From Candidatus Levyibacteriota bacterium (GTDB lineage Bacteria > Patescibacteriota > Microgenomatia > Levybacterales > UBA12049), in NCBI GenBank assembly GCA_023245515.1, contig JAHFKE010000013.1:1-21795 (forward strand): a stretch of DNA of 21,795 nt. Reading direction: 5' to 3'. Both the position numbers and the translations under genes were made by a program. Of the stretch, positions 20,645-21,795 are shown piece by piece (the stretch's first letter is position 1; every line of letters begins with the position of its first letter). Under the pieces are notes generated by a model that had not been told where the DNA came from, made no database searches, and saw only the letters and a list, made by a program, of their open reading frames with translations.

Positions 20645-21795
20645 ATGGCTAGGAAAAAGATTAGTGAATTTAAAGCAAAAGAGATTTTACATAAGGTTTT
20701 GGATCTTTCGTATAGTGGGATCTCATACGATTCTTTAGTTGATGATGGTAGCAAGCTGGATCAATTGGACAGTTCAAAAAAATATGTCTTGAAGGTTGAT
20801 GAGGGCGTGAAGAAGCGTATGAAGAATGGGCTGGTTGCTCTGAATAAAACTCCCCAAGAGTTGAAAGACGAGATAAAAAAACTTCAGGAAAAAGACTACA
20901 CACATTTTATTATTGAACCATTTGTCTCGCATGATAACGCTTCAGAAAAATATTCGTCTATTGAAAGAGTACGGGAGGGTTTACGGGTTTTATATTCAGA
21001 AAAAGGAGGAATTGAAGTGGAGGAGAACGCGGAGGCAATTAAAAAGATAGAGATTGGAAGAGCATCAAGTACATCCGAAGTCTCAAGCATATCAGGCGCT
21101 CTTGGTTTGGAAGAAAAGGTTCTAATAAAAATGCTCGAAGCTTTTGACAATTTTCATTTTTCATTTTTAGAAATAAATCCCTTAGTTGTTGAGAATTCTA
21201 AATTTTATTTTTTGGATATTGCTGCCGAAGTTGACAGCGCTGGGGAGTTTTTTGTTCATGGTGCATGGGGAGAGAGGGACTTCAGAACTCCAGGGCATAA
21301 GACTGAGGAAGAGAAGAATGTAGATCTTTTGTCTCAAAAAAGCCAGGCTTCGTTTATGTTAAATGTTCTCAATCCGAATGGTTCGATCTTCATGCTTTTG
21401 TCAGGAGGCGGGGCAAGTATTGTATTGGCTGACGAGGGATATAATCTCGGATTTGGAAAAGAGCTTGCCAATTATGGAGAATATAGCGGTAACCCAAATG
21501 CAGAGGAAGTTTATCTCTACACAAAAAATATTCTTGATCTATTGTTACGATCCAATGCCCCAAAAAAAGTATTGCTTATAGGCGGGGGGGTTGCTAACTT
21601 TACCAATATAGGTACGACGTTTAAGGGAGTTATCAAGGCGCTTGATGAGAAAAAAGAAGATTTACAAAAACAGAATGTCAAAGTTTTTGTCCGTCGTGGT
21701 GGCCCAAACCAAAAAGAAGGTCTTGCAATGATGGAGAAATTTTTGAAAGAAAATGACCTCTATGGAATGGTCACAGATCAGAGGACGACGCTGCC
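20645..21795 (+). CDS. ATP-citrate lyase, ATP-grasp (beta-like) part, 3' partial
   Basis: The frame opens at ATG 20645 and runs off the right edge; 383 residues are visible. It aligns by eye along its length with the N-terminal part of eukaryotic ACLY and bacterial AclB: THFIIEPFVSH, the magnesium ligands Asn178 (LEINPLVV) and Asp191 (FLDIAAEVD) 13 residues apart as in ACLY, LLSGGGASIVLADE, ELANYGEYSGNP, VANFTNIGTTFKGVIKAL and VRRGGPNQKEGLAMM. These go well beyond succinyl-CoA synthetase beta, where the last blocks are absent. The enzyme family makes acetyl-CoA and oxaloacetate from citrate, CoA and ATP. The other half (CoA-ligase alpha-like and citrate-synthase-like domains) would lie outside the window, fused or as the next gene. 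The exact substrate in this organism is inference. Confidence 0.9.
   Translation, partial: MARKKISEFKAKEILHKVLDLSYSGISYDSLVDDGSKLDQLDSSKKYVLKVDEGVKKRMKNGLVALNKTPQELKDEIKKLQEKDYTHFIIEPFVSHDNASEKYSSIERVREGLRVLYSEKGGIEVEENAEAIKKIEIGRASSTSEVSSISGALGLEEKVLIKMLEAFDNFHFSFLEINPLVVENSKFYFLDIAAEVDSAGEFFVHGAWGERDFRTPGHKTEEEKNVDLLSQKSQASFMLNVLNPNGSIFMLLSGGGASIVLADEGYNLGFGKELANYGEYSGNPNAEEVYLYTKNILDLLLRSNAPKKVLLIGGGVANFTNIGTTFKGVIKALDEKKEDLQKQNVKVFVRRGGPNQKEGLAMMEKFLKENDLYGMVTDQRTTL

Noticed and set aside
1..21795. CRISPR array, prophage, transposon or integrase
   Set aside because: I saw no regularly spaced repeats, transposase or phage genes; all larger frames are accounted for by housekeeping or surface genes.
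1..21795. Alternative genetic code with UGA read as glycine
   Set aside because: TGA ends rny and the DUF192 gene exactly at the expected C-termini, and no in-frame TGA interrupts a conserved protein.

Overview
The window looks like a chromosomal segment of a Candidate Phyla Radiation (Patescibacteria) genome, most likely near Microgenomates. This is inferred from small, tightly packed genes at moderate GC, a VanW-family surface protein, membrane-anchored cohesin, cupredoxin and DUF192 proteins, short CPR-style enzyme variants, AT-rich palindromic spacers and few Shine-Dalgarno sequences. TGA acts as a stop codon (rny, the DUF192 gene), which argues against code-25 lineages such as Gracilibacteria. 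No phage, transposon, CRISPR array or integrase is visible.

Layout. Bases 1-491 hold the 3' end of a cohesin-domain gene that converges on guaA (GMP synthase, minus). A tRNA-Pro(GGG) on the minus strand lies between guaA and recA. The plus strand then carries recA-recX, a membrane-anchor-less RNase Y, and an HU protein with its own promoter and terminator. RNase P RNA (5811-6221) follows, 6 nt from the convergent 3' end of a UvrD-type helicase/nuclease fusion. A non-canonical cupredoxin (minus) and a stand-alone ferredoxin-reductase-like flavoprotein (plus) diverge from a 94-bp spacer. A minus-strand block runs vanW > nucleotidyltransferase > DUF192 > tsaD > rmuC. It diverges from a membrane-anchored solute-binding protein gene that overlaps a second nucleotidyltransferase-fold gene.

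The right end is a compact plus-strand cluster behind a near-consensus promoter: greA, tdh (threonine 3-dehydrogenase), an unknown 122-aa disordered protein, kbl (2-amino-3-ketobutyrate CoA ligase) and a gene open at the edge that matches the ATP-grasp half of ATP-citrate lyase. Tdh and Kbl convert threonine to glycine plus acetyl-CoA. An ATP-citrate-lyase-type enzyme beside them suggests a small acetyl-CoA module in a lineage usually thought to lack most of the TCA cycle. This is the best candidate for an undescribed system here.

A second theme is transcript architecture. Several genes (guaA, the helicase, cupredoxin, flavoprotein, rmuC) have a -10-like hexamer ending only 5-9 nt before the ATG and no Shine-Dalgarno sequence, which suggests leaderless mRNAs. 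Others (HU, kbl, vanW) have clear ribosome-binding sites. All functional calls come from reading motifs by eye; no database search was run.
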